64,000 nt of DNA, from NCBI GenBank assembly GCA_945878995.1, contig CAMCUN010000005.1, positions 1 through 64,000 on the forward strand, written 5' to 3'. How positions within the stretch are numbered: the stretch's first letter is position 1; the number at the start of each line of letters is the position of its first letter. Both the position numbers and the translations under genes were made by a program. The notes beneath the pieces are model-generated. The model was not told where the DNA came from. It made no database searches and was given only the letters and a program-made list of their open reading frames with translations. Shown piece after piece: positions 16,785 through 25,647 of the stretch. The DNA is from Polaromonas sp. YR568 (GTDB lineage Bacteria > Pseudomonadota > Gammaproteobacteria > Burkholderiales > Burkholderiaceae_C).

Positions 16785-17336
16785 ATGAGTACACAACACA
16801 CAAGCCCAGACAGCATTGTTTTGGGCGGCGGCTGCTTCTGGTGCACTGAGGCGGTGTTTCTCAAAGTTCGGGGCGTGCTCAGCGTCGAGTCCGGCTACAG
16901 CAACGGGCAGGTGGCAAGGCCCACTTATGAAGAGGTGTGCACCGGCCGCACCGGCTGCGTGGAGGTGATCAAAGTGGAGTTTGACCCCACTCAAATCAGC
17001 CTGGATGAGATTTTCCAAATCTTCTTTGTGATCCACGACCCGACCACGCTCAACCGCCAGGGCCACGATGCGGGCACCCAGTACCGCAGCGGCATTTACA
17101 CGAGCTCCCCCGAGCAGGCAGAGCAGGCGCGGCAGTTCATTGCTCAGCTGGCGCAGCAGGGCGCCTACCCCTCGCCCATCGTCACCGAGGTGCAGCCCTT
17201 GAAAGACTATTCGGCGGCCGAGGCCTATCACCAAAATTACTTTGAGCGCAACCCCTACCAAGGCTACTGCGCCCATGTGGTGGCGCCCAAGGTGGACAAG
17301 TTCAGGCGCACGTTCGCCGACCGTGTGCGCGCCTAA
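16785..17336 (+). CDS. msrA: Peptide methionine sulfoxide reductase MsrA
   Basis: 183 residues. The catalytic motif GGGCFWCTE has the active cysteine C17 and partner C20. VVAPKVDKFR and GTQYRSGIYT are conserved MsrA blocks. It reduces the S-epimer of methionine sulfoxide in proteins. It follows rimO on the same strand with a 59-base gap. Confidence 0.95.
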   Translation: MSTQHTSPDSIVLGGGCFWCTEAVFLKVRGVLSVESGYSNGQVARPTYEEVCTGRTGCVEVIKVEFDPTQISLDEIFQIFFVIHDPTTLNRQGHDAGTQYRSGIYTSSPEQAEQARQFIAQLAQQGAYPSPIVTEVQPLKDYSAAEAYHQNYFERNPYQGYCAHVVAPKVDKFRRTFADRVRA

Positions 17337-17435
17337 AAAGCCAAATTCATCCCTCATCACCCCCTGGTCTGAGCGCAGTTGCAAAATCGGCAATGGATTG
17401 AGCCCTGCGCCTACTCCTTCACCAGCAGCCCCACC

Positions 17436-18389
17436 ATGACCAAAACCTTTGCCTCCGCCGCCGACCTGGAAGAAAAGAAAGTCAGCTTCACCCAGCTGTC
17501 TGAGCACGCCTGGGCCTACACCGCTGAGGGCGACCCGAACACCGGCATCATCATTGGCGACGACGCGGTGCTGGTGGCCGACACCCAGGCCACGCCCGCC
17601 ATGGCCGCTGATGTGATTCGCCGCATCCGCGAGGTCACCGACAAGCCCATCAAGTACGTGGTGCTCACGCACTACCACGCGGTGCGCGTGCTGGGCGCCA
17701 GCGCCTACCAGCCGCAGCAAATTTTGGCCAGCCAAGACACTTACGACTTGATCGTCGAGCGCGGCGAGCAGGACAAAGCCAGCGAGATTGGCCGCTTTCC
17801 GCGCCTGTTTCAAAACGTCGAGACCGTGCCCGCCGGCATGACCTGGCCGACCATGACTTTCACCGGCCGCATGACGGTGTGGCTGGGCAAGTTGGAGGTG
17901 CAACTCTTGCAAGTGGGGCGCGGCCACACCAAGGGCGACACGGTGGTGTGGCTGCCCGGTGAAAAAACCCTGCTCTCGGGCGACCTGGTGGAGTTTGATG
18001 CCACGCCCTACGCGGGCGATGCCTACTTTCAAGACTGGCCGCACACCCTGGACCGCATTGCCGCCATGGGTGCCCACGCCTTGGTGCCCGGGCGCGGCCC
18101 CGCCCTGCTGGGCCAGGCGCAGGTGCAGGCTGGCTTAGAAGGCACGCGCGACTTTGTCCGTGACGTGTGGACCAGCGTCAAAGCCGGGGCCGACGCCGGC
18201 CGCGACCTGCGGGCGGTGTACGAAGAGACCTTTGCCAAGCTCAAGCCCAAGTATGGCCACTGGGTGATTTTTAACCACTGCATGCCTTTTGACGTGACCC
18301 GTGCCTACGACGAGGCCACCGGCCATGCCGACCCGCGCATTTGGACCGCTGAGCGCGACATTGACATGTGGAAGGCCCTGGAAGGCTGA
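17436..18389 (+). CDS. Metallo-beta-lactamase-fold protein lacking the second metal site
   Basis: 317 residues. The fold is clear: GDDAVLVADTQ, the HxH loop at 79-84, GRGHTKGD with H164, and LLSGDLVE with D183. The normal HxHxDH motif reads HYHAVR, so the Asp and third His are V83 and R84. The usual PGHG near the end reads PGRG (R220). One site (H79, H81, H164, D183) is therefore intact, while all the private ligands of the other are replaced. It precedes an FAD monooxygenase and a DUF2783 protein and is probably in the same operon, so it may act on the oxygenation product. The upstream in-frame extension (from 17379) is rejected because homology starts at MTKTF. Confidence 0.8.
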   Translation: MTKTFASAADLEEKKVSFTQLSEHAWAYTAEGDPNTGIIIGDDAVLVADTQATPAMAADVIRRIREVTDKPIKYVVLTHYHAVRVLGASAYQPQQILASQDTYDLIVERGEQDKASEIGRFPRLFQNVETVPAGMTWPTMTFTGRMTVWLGKLEVQLLQVGRGHTKGDTVVWLPGEKTLLSGDLVEFDATPYAGDAYFQDWPHTLDRIAAMGAHALVPGRGPALLGQAQVQAGLEGTRDFVRDVWTSVKAGADAGRDLRAVYEETFAKLKPKYGHWVIFNHCMPFDVTRAYDEATGHADPRIWTAERDIDMWKALEG

Positions 18390-18462
18390 GCCCGAGCGAG
18401 CAACAACCCATGTGAATGGGGGCAGGGCGGCTGCGCGCCACCCCTAACTCTGGAGACAAGCC

Positions 18463-20151
18463 ATGCAGCCCCAAGAGGCGCCCAACCAAGAGCCCCGCTC
18501 TGGCCAGCCCTTTAGGGGCGCGGGCCAAGAGGTGCAGGCCATTCGCTTTGCCTACCAGCGCTCGCCCGACCAAGACGCAGCGCAGCCTGTGCCCCACCCC
18601 GTGGTGATTGTGGGCGCCGGCCCCGTGGGTCTGAGCTTGGCCATCGATTTGGCCCAGCGCGGCCAGCCCGTGCTCTTGGTCGACAACGACAACAAGCTGT
18701 CTTTTGGCTCGCGCGCGCTGTGCTTTGCCAAGCGCACCCTGGAAATATGGGACCGCCTGGGCCTGGGCCAGGCCATGGTGGACAAGGGCGTGTCTTGGAA
18801 CGTGGGCCGGGTGTTTTTGCGCGACGAGCAGCTCTACCAGTTCAACCTGCAGCCCGAAGACGGCCACCAGCGGCCGGCCTTCATCAACTTGCAGCAGTAC
18901 TACTGCGAGGCCTTGTTGGTCGAGCGCGCGCTGCAGCTGCCCCTCATTGACATGCGCTGGGCCAACACCGTGGTGGGCGTGCAACCGCAGGCGCAGGGCG
19001 CCCAGCTCACGCTGGACACGCCAGAGGGCGCTTACGTGGTGGACGCAGGCTGGGTGGTGGCCTGCGACGGCTCGCGCTCGGCCTTGCGCGGCCTGATGGG
19101 CTTGGAAGCCAAGGGCCGCGTGTTCCGCGACCGTTTTTTGATTGCCGACGTCAAGATGACGGCCGACTTTCCGACCGAGCGCTGGTTTTGGTTCGACCCG
19201 CCTTTTCACCCCGGGCAAAGCGTGCTGCTGCACCGCGAGCCCGACAACGTCTGGCGCATTGACTTTCAGCTCGGCTGGGACGCCGACCCTGAAGAGGAAA
19301 AAAAGCCCGAAAACATCATTCCCCGCGTGCAGGCCCTCTTGGGGCCCAAGGCCGAGTTCAGCCTGGAGTGGGCCAGTGTCTACACCTTCGCCTGCCAGCG
19401 CATGGAGCGCTTTGTGCATGGCCGGGTGATTTTTGCGGGCGACAGCGCGCATGGCGTCTCGCCCTTTGGCGCGCGTGGCGCCAACAGCGGCGTGCAAGAC
19501 GCCGACAACCTGGGCTGGAAGCTGGACTGGTGGCTCAAGGGCCGCTCAAGTGACGAGCTCCTGCACAGCTACGCCCCCGAGCGCGAGTACGCGGCCGACG
19601 AGAACATTTTGAACTCCACCCGCGCCACCGACTTCATCACGCCCAAGAGTGAGATCAGCCGCTTGTTCCGCGACCAGGTGCTGGCCTTGGCCCGCAGCCA
19701 TGAATTTGCGCGCCGGCTGGTCAACAGCGGCCGCCTCTCGGTGCCCGCCACGCTGACCCACTCGCTGCTGAACACGCCCGATGTGGATGTGTTTGCAGGT
19801 CGCCAGCTGCCCGGCGCCCCGCTCGCCGACGCGCCCGTGCAAACCCTAGACGGCGCGCCCGCTTGGCTGCTGCGCTGCTTGGGGCCTGACTTCACCTTGC
19901 TGTTTTTTGGCGATGCCCCCGCTTGGGGTGCGGACCTGCCCCAAGTCAAGTTGCTTTGCTTGGGCCTGGACCTGCTTGATGCGCAGGGGCTGCTGGCCCA
20001 GCGCCTGGACGCCACGCCCGGCACGGCTTACCTGGTTCGCCCAGACCAACATGTGTGCGCCCGCTGGCGCCAGCCCACCGAGCCCGCCGTTCGCGCAGCG
20101 CTGGCCCGCGCCAGCTGCGCCATTCGCCCTTTGGATCAAGCCCCATGCTGA
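18463..20151 (+). CDS. FAD-dependent aromatic monooxygenase (PHBH/MhpA class)
   Basis: 562 residues, class A flavoprotein monooxygenase. A 45-residue leader precedes the Rossmann motif VVIVGAGPVGLSLA (about 47-60). The second FAD motif is VIFAGDSAHGVSPFGARGANSG, with conserved DNLGWKL after it, and a thioredoxin-like C-terminal domain of about 170 residues follows, as in MhpA and phenol hydroxylase relatives. These enzymes use NAD(P)H and O2 to hydroxylate phenolic rings; the substrate is unknown. A TGGAGA site precedes the ATG. The gene overlaps DUF2783 by seven bases and follows the MBL-fold gene by 73 bases. Confidence 0.88.
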   Translation: MQPQEAPNQEPRSGQPFRGAGQEVQAIRFAYQRSPDQDAAQPVPHPVVIVGAGPVGLSLAIDLAQRGQPVLLVDNDNKLSFGSRALCFAKRTLEIWDRLGLGQAMVDKGVSWNVGRVFLRDEQLYQFNLQPEDGHQRPAFINLQQYYCEALLVERALQLPLIDMRWANTVVGVQPQAQGAQLTLDTPEGAYVVDAGWVVACDGSRSALRGLMGLEAKGRVFRDRFLIADVKMTADFPTERWFWFDPPFHPGQSVLLHREPDNVWRIDFQLGWDADPEEEKKPENIIPRVQALLGPKAEFSLEWASVYTFACQRMERFVHGRVIFAGDSAHGVSPFGARGANSGVQDADNLGWKLDWWLKGRSSDELLHSYAPEREYAADENILNSTRATDFITPKSEISRLFRDQVLALARSHEFARRLVNSGRLSVPATLTHSLLNTPDVDVFAGRQLPGAPLADAPVQTLDGAPAWLLRCLGPDFTLLFFGDAPAWGADLPQVKLLCLGLDLLDAQGLLAQRLDATPGTAYLVRPDQHVCARWRQPTEPAVRAALARASCAIRPLDQAPC

Positions 20152-20339
20152 ACACCCAAGCCCACATGGCCTCGTACGACGACTTTTACGAGGCCTTGCT
20201 CAACGCCCACCAAGATCTGAGCACCGAAGACAGCCACGCGCTCAACGCCCGCCTGGTGCTGCTGCTGTCCAACCACATCGGCGACATGGCCGTGCTCACC
20301 GAAGCGCTGCGCTTGGCACGCGGCTCTTCTCCTCTGTAG
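20145..20339 (+). CDS. DUF2783-family small protein
   Basis: 64 residues, about the usual length of this family, which is known mainly as a partner encoded after FAD monooxygenases. The predicted structure is all helical, with NAHQDLSTEDSHALNARLVLLLSNHIGD as the conserved core. It overlaps the monooxygenase stop (ATGCTGA), implying translational coupling. Its TAG stop (20337-20339) lies inside the first base pairs of a REP unit starting at 20335, so the repeat defines the C-terminus (GSSPL). Confidence 0.75.
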   Translation: MLNTQAHMASYDDFYEALLNAHQDLSTEDSHALNARLVLLLSNHIGDMAVLTEALRLARGSSPL

Positions 20340-21053
20340 GAGCCAGCCTGCTGGCGATGGTTTGACTGAGGTGATGCCTGTGGTCCGGCACGATTCGCTT
20401 GCAGGCAAGCTCCTACAAATTCAAGACGCTGGTTCCCTTGTAGGAGCCGGCCTGCCGGCGAATGTTGGGCTGAGGTGATGCTTGTGATGCGGCACGATTC
20501 GCTTGCAGGCTTGTCTCCCACAAAGACAAAACGCGGGTCTTCTCCCCTGTAGGAGCCGGCCTGCCGGCGAATGTTGGGCTGAGGTGATGCTTGTGGAGCG
20601 GCACGATTCGCTTGCAGGCAAGCTCCTACAAAAGATAAGGCGCTGGTTCCCTTGTAGGAGCCGGCCTGCCGGCGAATGTTTGACTGAGGTGATGCTTGTG
20701 GTGCGGCACGATTCGTTGGCATGCTTGTCTCCTACAAAGATAAAGCGGGTCTTCTCCCCTGTAGGAGCCGGCCTGCCGGCGAATGTTGGGCTGCGGTGAT
20801 GCTTGCGTTGCGGCACGATTCGCTTGCAGGCAAGCTCCTACAAAAGATAAGGCGCTGGTTCCCTTGTAGGAGCCGGCTTGCCGGCGAATGTTTGACTGAG
20901 GTGATGCTTACGTTGCGGCACGATTCGCTTGCAGGCAAGCTCCTACAAAAGATAAGGCGCTGGTTCCCTTGTAGGAGCCGGCCTGCCGGCGAATGTTTGA
21001 CTGAGGTGATGCTTGTGGTGCGTCACGATTCGCTGGCAGGCTTGTCTCCTACA
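20335..21053. repeat. REP-pair array 3 (seven units)
   Basis: Seven palindromic units at 20335-20417, 20439-20522, 20548-20630, 20653-20736, 20760-20842, 20865-20947 and 20970-21053, repeating about every 105 bp. The first left stem is GCCAG/CTGGC, the other six are GCCGG/CCGGC, and the unit at 20865 has loop CTTG instead of CCTG. Right arms are of the pairing class (GCTTG-CAGG-CAAGC) at 20335, 20548, 20760 and 20865 and of the non-pairing class (ending TTGTCTCC) at 20439, 20653 and 20970. A degenerate arm follows near 21070. The array separates the convergent DUF2783 and ETF-QO genes. Confidence 0.93.
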
Positions 21054-21131
21054 AATTCAAACAGGTTCGCGCAGGAACCGGCCTGCCGACTATGCATCTC
21101 CTGGGTGAACCAGAGAAATCTCCGCGCCAGC

Positions 21132-22817
21132 TCACATGCCCACGTAGTTGGGCCCGCCGCCGCCCTCGGGCGTGACCCAGACGATGTTTTGCGTGGGGTC
21201 TTTGATGTCGGAGGTTTTGCAGTGCACGCAGTTTTGCGCGTTGATCTGCAGCCGGTCGGCGCCGGCATCGGTCTTGACGTACTCGTACACCCCGGCCGGG
21301 CAGTAGCGCCCCTCAGGGCCGGCGTAGCGGGCCAGATTGGTGGCCACGGGCACGCTGGCGTCTTTGAGCGTCAGGTGGGCGGGTTGGTTTTCTTCGTGGT
21401 TGGTGTTGCTGATGAACACGCTGGAGAGCCGGTCAAAGCTGAGCTTGCCGTCAGGCTTGGGGTAGGCAATTTGCGGGCATTGGTCGGCAGGCAGCAGCTT
21501 GGTGTGGTCGGCGGCGGCGTTGTGCAGGGTCCAGGGCGGGCTTTTCACGCCTATCTTGGGCAAAAACCAATGCTCCACGCCGGTCATGAGCTTGCCCACC
21601 AGCGGGCTCTTTTTGAACCAGTTCTTGAAGTTGCGGTAGGTCCACAGCTCCTCGTGCAGCCAGCTGGCCTTGTACTTGTCTTCGTAGCCGGTCAGCATGT
21701 CGCTGCTGCGGCCTGCGGTCACCGCTTCAAACGCGGCCTCGCCGCAAAGCATGCCGCTTTTGATGGCGGCGTGGCTGCCCTTGATGCGTGCCGCATTCAA
21801 AAAGCCGGCATCGCAGCCCACCAGCGCCCCGCCGGGAAACACCGTTTTCGGCAGGGCTTGGGGCGTGCCGTTGTTGAGCGCGCGGGCGCCATAGCCAATG
21901 CGCTTGCCGCCCTCAATGTGGGCGCGGATGCTGGGGTGGGTTTTCCAGCGCTGCATTTCTTCAAACGGGCTCATCCAGGGGTTGCTGTAGTCCAGGCCAA
22001 TCACGTAGCCTAGGGTGACCTGGTTGCCCTCCATGTGGTAGAGAAAACCACCGCCAAAGGCGTCGTCGTTCAGCGGCCAGCCGGCGGTGTGCACCACCAG
22101 GCCGGGCTTGGCCTTGTCGGCCGGGATTTCCCAGAGCTCTTTGATGCCAATGGCGTAGGTTTGGGGGTCTCGCCCTTCGGTGAGCTTGAATTGGCTGAGC
22201 AGTTGCTTGCCAAGGTGGCCGCGCGCACCCTCGGCAAACACGGTGTACTTGGCGTGCAGCTCCATGCCGAGCTGAAAGTTGTCGGTGGGCTCGCCGTCTT
22301 TGCCCACGCCCAGGTTGCCGGTGGCCACGCCTTTGACCGAGCCGTTGTCGTGAAAGAGTACTTCGGCGGCGGCAAAGCCGGGGAAAATCTCCACGCCCAG
22401 GCCCTCGGCATGGCTGGCCAGCCACTTGACCAGATTGCTTAGCGAGATGACGTAGCAGCCGTCGTTGTGAAAATTGCGCGGCATCAGCCAGTCGGGCGTG
22501 CGCGTGGCGCCGGTCTCACTGAGCACCAAGAGGTCGTCGCCGCTGACGGCTTGGTGCAGCGGGGCGCCCAGCTCTTTCCAGTTGGGAATCAGCTCGTTCA
22601 TGGCAATGGGGTCCATCACGGCGCCCGACAAAATGTGTGCGCCAGGCTCTGAGCCTTTTTCAAGCACCACCACCGAGACCTCTTGGCCCTTTTCGGCGGC
22701 CAGTTGCTTGATGCGGATGGCGGTGGCCAAGCCAGCCGGGCCTGCGCCCACGATGACCACGTCGTAGTCCATGGCTTCGCGGGGGCCGTGTTGGGCCAGG
22801 ATCTCTTGGGGGGTCAT
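21132..22817 (-). CDS. Electron transfer flavoprotein-ubiquinone oxidoreductase, one cluster Cys replaced by Ser
   Basis: 561 residues, the family length. The N-terminal FAD motif VVIVGAGPAGLATAIRI, GSEPGAHILSGAV and the C-terminal iron-sulfur region are typical. It passes electrons from ETF (acyl-CoA dehydrogenases) to membrane ubiquinone. The [4Fe-4S] ligands normally read C...CVHCKTC; here the last position is Ser536 (codon at 21210-21212) while the other three Cys are present. ATG 22817 is chosen because the preceding 27 codons are not conserved. The gene diverges from the SDR gene. Confidence 0.93.
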   Translation of the reverse strand: MTPQEILAQHGPREAMDYDVVIVGAGPAGLATAIRIKQLAAEKGQEVSVVVLEKGSEPGAHILSGAVMDPIAMNELIPNWKELGAPLHQAVSGDDLLVLSETGATRTPDWLMPRNFHNDGCYVISLSNLVKWLASHAEGLGVEIFPGFAAAEVLFHDNGSVKGVATGNLGVGKDGEPTDNFQLGMELHAKYTVFAEGARGHLGKQLLSQFKLTEGRDPQTYAIGIKELWEIPADKAKPGLVVHTAGWPLNDDAFGGGFLYHMEGNQVTLGYVIGLDYSNPWMSPFEEMQRWKTHPSIRAHIEGGKRIGYGARALNNGTPQALPKTVFPGGALVGCDAGFLNAARIKGSHAAIKSGMLCGEAAFEAVTAGRSSDMLTGYEDKYKASWLHEELWTYRNFKNWFKKSPLVGKLMTGVEHWFLPKIGVKSPPWTLHNAAADHTKLLPADQCPQIAYPKPDGKLSFDRLSSVFISNTNHEENQPAHLTLKDASVPVATNLARYAGPEGRYCPAGVYEYVKTDAGADRLQINAQNCVHCKTSDIKDPTQNIVWVTPEGGGGPNYVGM

Positions 22818-22957
22818 GGGAGTGCTCCGTGATAATGATTTCAAGCGCACACGCCGCCAGAAGCGGGGTGTGCAAGGCGCGGCTGGCTTGTGGGCCAATC
22901 GCTAAATTCTAGTCAAAGCCCCACGCCAAAGGGGCGAGCATGCACAAGGACTGCCGC

Positions 22958-23740
22958 ATGAGTTACAGCATAGACCTCGATAAGCGCATTGCCATGGTGA
23001 CCGGCGCCTCCAGCGGCCTGGGCGCGCAATTTGCTCGCACCTTGAGCCGCGCGGGCGCCACCGTGGTGCTGGCCAGCCGCCGCAAAAACAAGCTCGAAGA
23101 CCTGCGCGCCGAGCTCCAAGCCGCAGGCGGTGCGGCCCATGTGGTGGAAATGGACGTGACAGACCAAGCCAGCATCCAATCCGCTGTCGCCCAGGCCGAA
23201 GCCGAGGTCGGCCCCATTGAGCTGCTGGTCAACAACTCGGGGGTGAGCACCACGCAAAGGCTGCAAGACGTCAGCCCCCAGGATTTTGACTTTGTCTTTG
23301 ACACCAACGTCAAGGGCGCTTTTTTTGTGGCCCAAGAGGTGGGCAAGCGCATGTTGGCCCGATCCAAGGAGGCCGCACCTGGCGGCTTTGCGGGGGCCAG
23401 AATCATCAACATCGCCTCTGCGGCGGGCTTGCGCGTGCTGCCCCAAATAGGCGTTTACTGCATGAGCAAGGCGGCCGTGATTCAAATGACCAAGGCCATG
23501 GCGGTGGAGTGGGGGCGCTTTGGCATCAGCGTCAACGCCATTTGCCCGGGCTACATAGACACCGAGATCAACCACGCGCACTGGGACACCGAGCAAGGCC
23601 AAAAACTCATTGCCATGATGCCCCGCAAGCGCCTGGGCCAGGCGCAAGACCTCGACGGCCTCTTGCTCATGCTGGCCAGTCCGGCCAGTCATTTGATCAA
23701 TGGCGCGGTGATCTCCGCCGACGATGGGTTCAGCGTATGA
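22958..23740 (+). CDS. Short-chain dehydrogenase/reductase
   Basis: 260 residues of the classical SDR family. It has the TGASSGLG nucleotide motif, NNSG, active-site Ser in INIASAAG and the YCMSK catalytic Tyr-x3-Lys, with PGYIDTEI downstream. It reduces or oxidises a hydroxy/keto substrate with NAD(P). ATG 22958 follows AAGGA; the upstream ATG at 22940 is less likely. It overlaps the thioesterase gene by ATGA, so the two probably act on the same acyl-CoA intermediate, in keeping with ETF-QO next door. Confidence 0.88.
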   Translation: MSYSIDLDKRIAMVTGASSGLGAQFARTLSRAGATVVLASRRKNKLEDLRAELQAAGGAAHVVEMDVTDQASIQSAVAQAEAEVGPIELLVNNSGVSTTQRLQDVSPQDFDFVFDTNVKGAFFVAQEVGKRMLARSKEAAPGGFAGARIINIASAAGLRVLPQIGVYCMSKAAVIQMTKAMAVEWGRFGISVNAICPGYIDTEINHAHWDTEQGQKLIAMMPRKRLGQAQDLDGLLLMLASPASHLINGAVISADDGFSV

Positions 23741-24159
23741 AAATTGAGATTCCCGACATCAAAAAGCTGGTCTACCAAATGGAGTTGCCCCTGCGCTGGG
23801 GCGACATGGACGCCATGGGCCACCTCAACAACACCGGCTACTTTCGCTACATGGAAACCGCGCGCATCGACTGGATGCACAGCCTGGGCCAGGTGCCGGG
23901 CCCAAATAGCGTGGGCATTGTCATCGTCAACGCGTTTTGCAATTTCTACAAGCAGCTCGAATACCCGGCCAACTTGCATTTGAAGATGTACACCAGCGAC
24001 CCCGGCCGCAGCTCCTTTGAGACCTGGGTCACCCTGGAGCGCTGCGACCAGCCGGGCGATGTGCATGCCGCTGGCGGGGCCACCACCGTGTGGGTGGACT
24101 TTCCCAAGCAAAAGTCCATGCCGCTGCCGGATTGGCTGCGCGAGTTGGTCACGCCCTGA
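23737..24159 (+). CDS. Acyl-CoA thioesterase, 4-hydroxybenzoyl-CoA thioesterase family
   Basis: 140 residues with a hotdog fold. The active-site signature is RWGDMDAMGHLNNTGYFRYME with the catalytic Asp. It hydrolyses an acyl- or aroyl-CoA. Translation is coupled to the SDR gene (ATGA). No RBS other than the coupling is obvious. Confidence 0.87.
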   Translation: MKIEIPDIKKLVYQMELPLRWGDMDAMGHLNNTGYFRYMETARIDWMHSLGQVPGPNSVGIVIVNAFCNFYKQLEYPANLHLKMYTSDPGRSSFETWVTLERCDQPGDVHAAGGATTVWVDFPKQKSMPLPDWLRELVTP

Positions 24160-24220
24160 ACGCGGGGCTGCGCCCATAGGTGGGCAAGTGCTGGTGTTTT
24201 TCGCCTGGGGCGAGGATCGT

Positions 24221-24722
24221 TGTCCGGCACGATTCGCTTGCAGGCTTGTCTCCTACAAAGACAAGGCGGTGCCTTCCCTGTAGGAGCCGGCCTGCCGGCG
24301 AATGTTCGCCTGAGGTGATGGCTGTGGACCGGCACGATTCGCTTGCAGGCAAGCTCCTACAAAGTCAAGATGCAGCTCTGTTGTAGGAGCCGGCCTGCCG
24401 GCGAATGTTCGCCTGAGGTGATGCCCGTTGCCCGCTGCGATTCGCTTGCAGGCAAGCTCCTACAAATACAAGGCGGTGCCTTCCCTGTAGGAGCCGGCCT
24501 GCAGGCGAATGTTCGCCTGAGGAGATGGCTGTAGACCGCCACGAATCGCTTGCAGGCAAGCTCCTACAAAGTCAAGATGCAGCTCTGTTGTAGGAGCCGG
24601 CCTGCCGGCGAATGTTCGCCTGAGGAGATGGCTGTGGACCGCTGCGATTCGCTTGCAGGCTTGTCTCCTACAAAGACAAGATGCAGCTCTCTTGTAGGAG
24701 CCGGCCTGCCGGAGATTTTTGC
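24221..24722. repeat. REP-pair array 4 (four units and two half units)
   Basis: A right arm at about 24221-24257, full units at 24279-24361, 24382-24464, 24486-24568 and 24589-24672, and a decayed left arm from 24693. Left stems are GCCGG/CCGGC except the third unit, where CAGGC gives one mismatch. The right arms of the first three full units pair; those of the fourth and of the leading half do not. The array lies between convergent genes (thioesterase and PF10118 protein). Confidence 0.92.
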
Positions 24723-24762
24723 CCGGAGGTGATGCCTCAGGGAATTTGCTGAGCTTGAGGGT

Positions 24763-25647
24763 TCACCGAACGCCACGCCACTGGCTGGCGTTCTCTGTCA
24801 ACCAGCGTTGGGCCATTTCCGCGCTGTCGCTGCCGTGCTCGCCTTGCTGAGGATGAAAGTCGCGCCGCAAATAGCGCAGCAGGGCTGGCATGCTGCGCCA
24901 CACCAGGCCTTGGCGACCTAAGAAGAACGCCAGTCCATCGCACCAAGTGCCCAAACGCCACAGCTTGCCGCTGTGCTTGAGGTTGAGCACGGTTTGCGCT
25001 GTGGCCTCCAGGGCCATGGTCAGCAGCACAAACAAATACCACTGCACCCGTTTGCGATGGTTGCCACCCACGGCCTGGTAGAGGTCAAAGGCCACGCTGC
25101 GGTGCTCTATTTCCTCACTGGCGTGCCAGCGCCACATGGTTTGCATGCGCTCTTCGGCGCCCTCGAGTGCATCGGCGTGCTGCAGGGTTTGGTGGGCCAG
25201 GGTGGCGGTCAGGTGCTCGTAGGCGCAGGTGACGGCCAGCAGGCTTTTGGGATGCATGCCCAGGCGCATGGCCCTGGCTTGTCGGCGCAAGGCCCAATGC
25301 TGCCACTTGTTCACCAAGCCCTGAGTCTCAAGCTGGGCGTTGTAGAGGGCATGGATTTGCCGGTGCGCCGCCTCTTGGCCTATGAATTGCAGAATGTCAC
25401 GGCGCAGTTGCAGGTGTTCTGGTTGCTGCGCCAACATGGGCAGGGCGCCGCGCATCGAGTCAATGAAAAACTGCTCGCCCACCGGAAAGCTCATGGACAA
25501 GGCGTTGAAATACTGGGTCAAAAAGTCGTTGCGGTGCCACCGTGCGGCCAGTGGGGTGCGCATGTCCACCAGCAGGCGGCGCACCGTGAGCTCAGAGGTC
25601 GTGGCGCCGTCGACTGCGCTGTCAGCGCTGGAGCGAGTGGGTGTCAT
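24763..25647 (-). CDS. Predicted metal-dependent hydrolase (PF10118/COG3687-like)
   Basis: 294 residues, mainly helical, with the repeated acidic/His motifs of this family: FIGQEAAHRQIH, YEHLTATLAH and ASEEIEHRSVAFD. These resemble di-iron/ferritin-like helical bundles that bind metal. A hydrophobic stretch (about 200-215) may contact membrane. The reaction is unknown for the family. It overlaps the upstream AhpD-like gene by four bases (ATGA), so both form one operon. Confidence 0.78.
   Translation of the reverse strand: MTPTRSSADSAVDGATTSELTVRRLLVDMRTPLAARWHRNDFLTQYFNALSMSFPVGEQFFIDSMRGALPMLAQQPEHLQLRRDILQFIGQEAAHRQIHALYNAQLETQGLVNKWQHWALRRQARAMRLGMHPKSLLAVTCAYEHLTATLAHQTLQHADALEGAEERMQTMWRWHASEEIEHRSVAFDLYQAVGGNHRKRVQWYLFVLLTMALEATAQTVLNLKHSGKLWRLGTWCDGLAFFLGRQGLVWRSMPALLRYLRRDFHPQQGEHGSDSAEMAQRWLTENASQWRGVR

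Noticed and set aside
13600..20339. A single complete gentisate or phenol pathway
   Set aside because: Only scattered steps (fumarylpyruvate-hydrolase-like protein, FAD monooxygenase) are present; ring-cleavage dioxygenase and isomerase are missing, so no pathway is claimed.
20335..21053. CRISPR-like array (regular spacing of about 105 bp)
   Set aside because: Units are inverted pairs of hairpins, the intervening sequences are themselves near-identical, and there are no cas genes.
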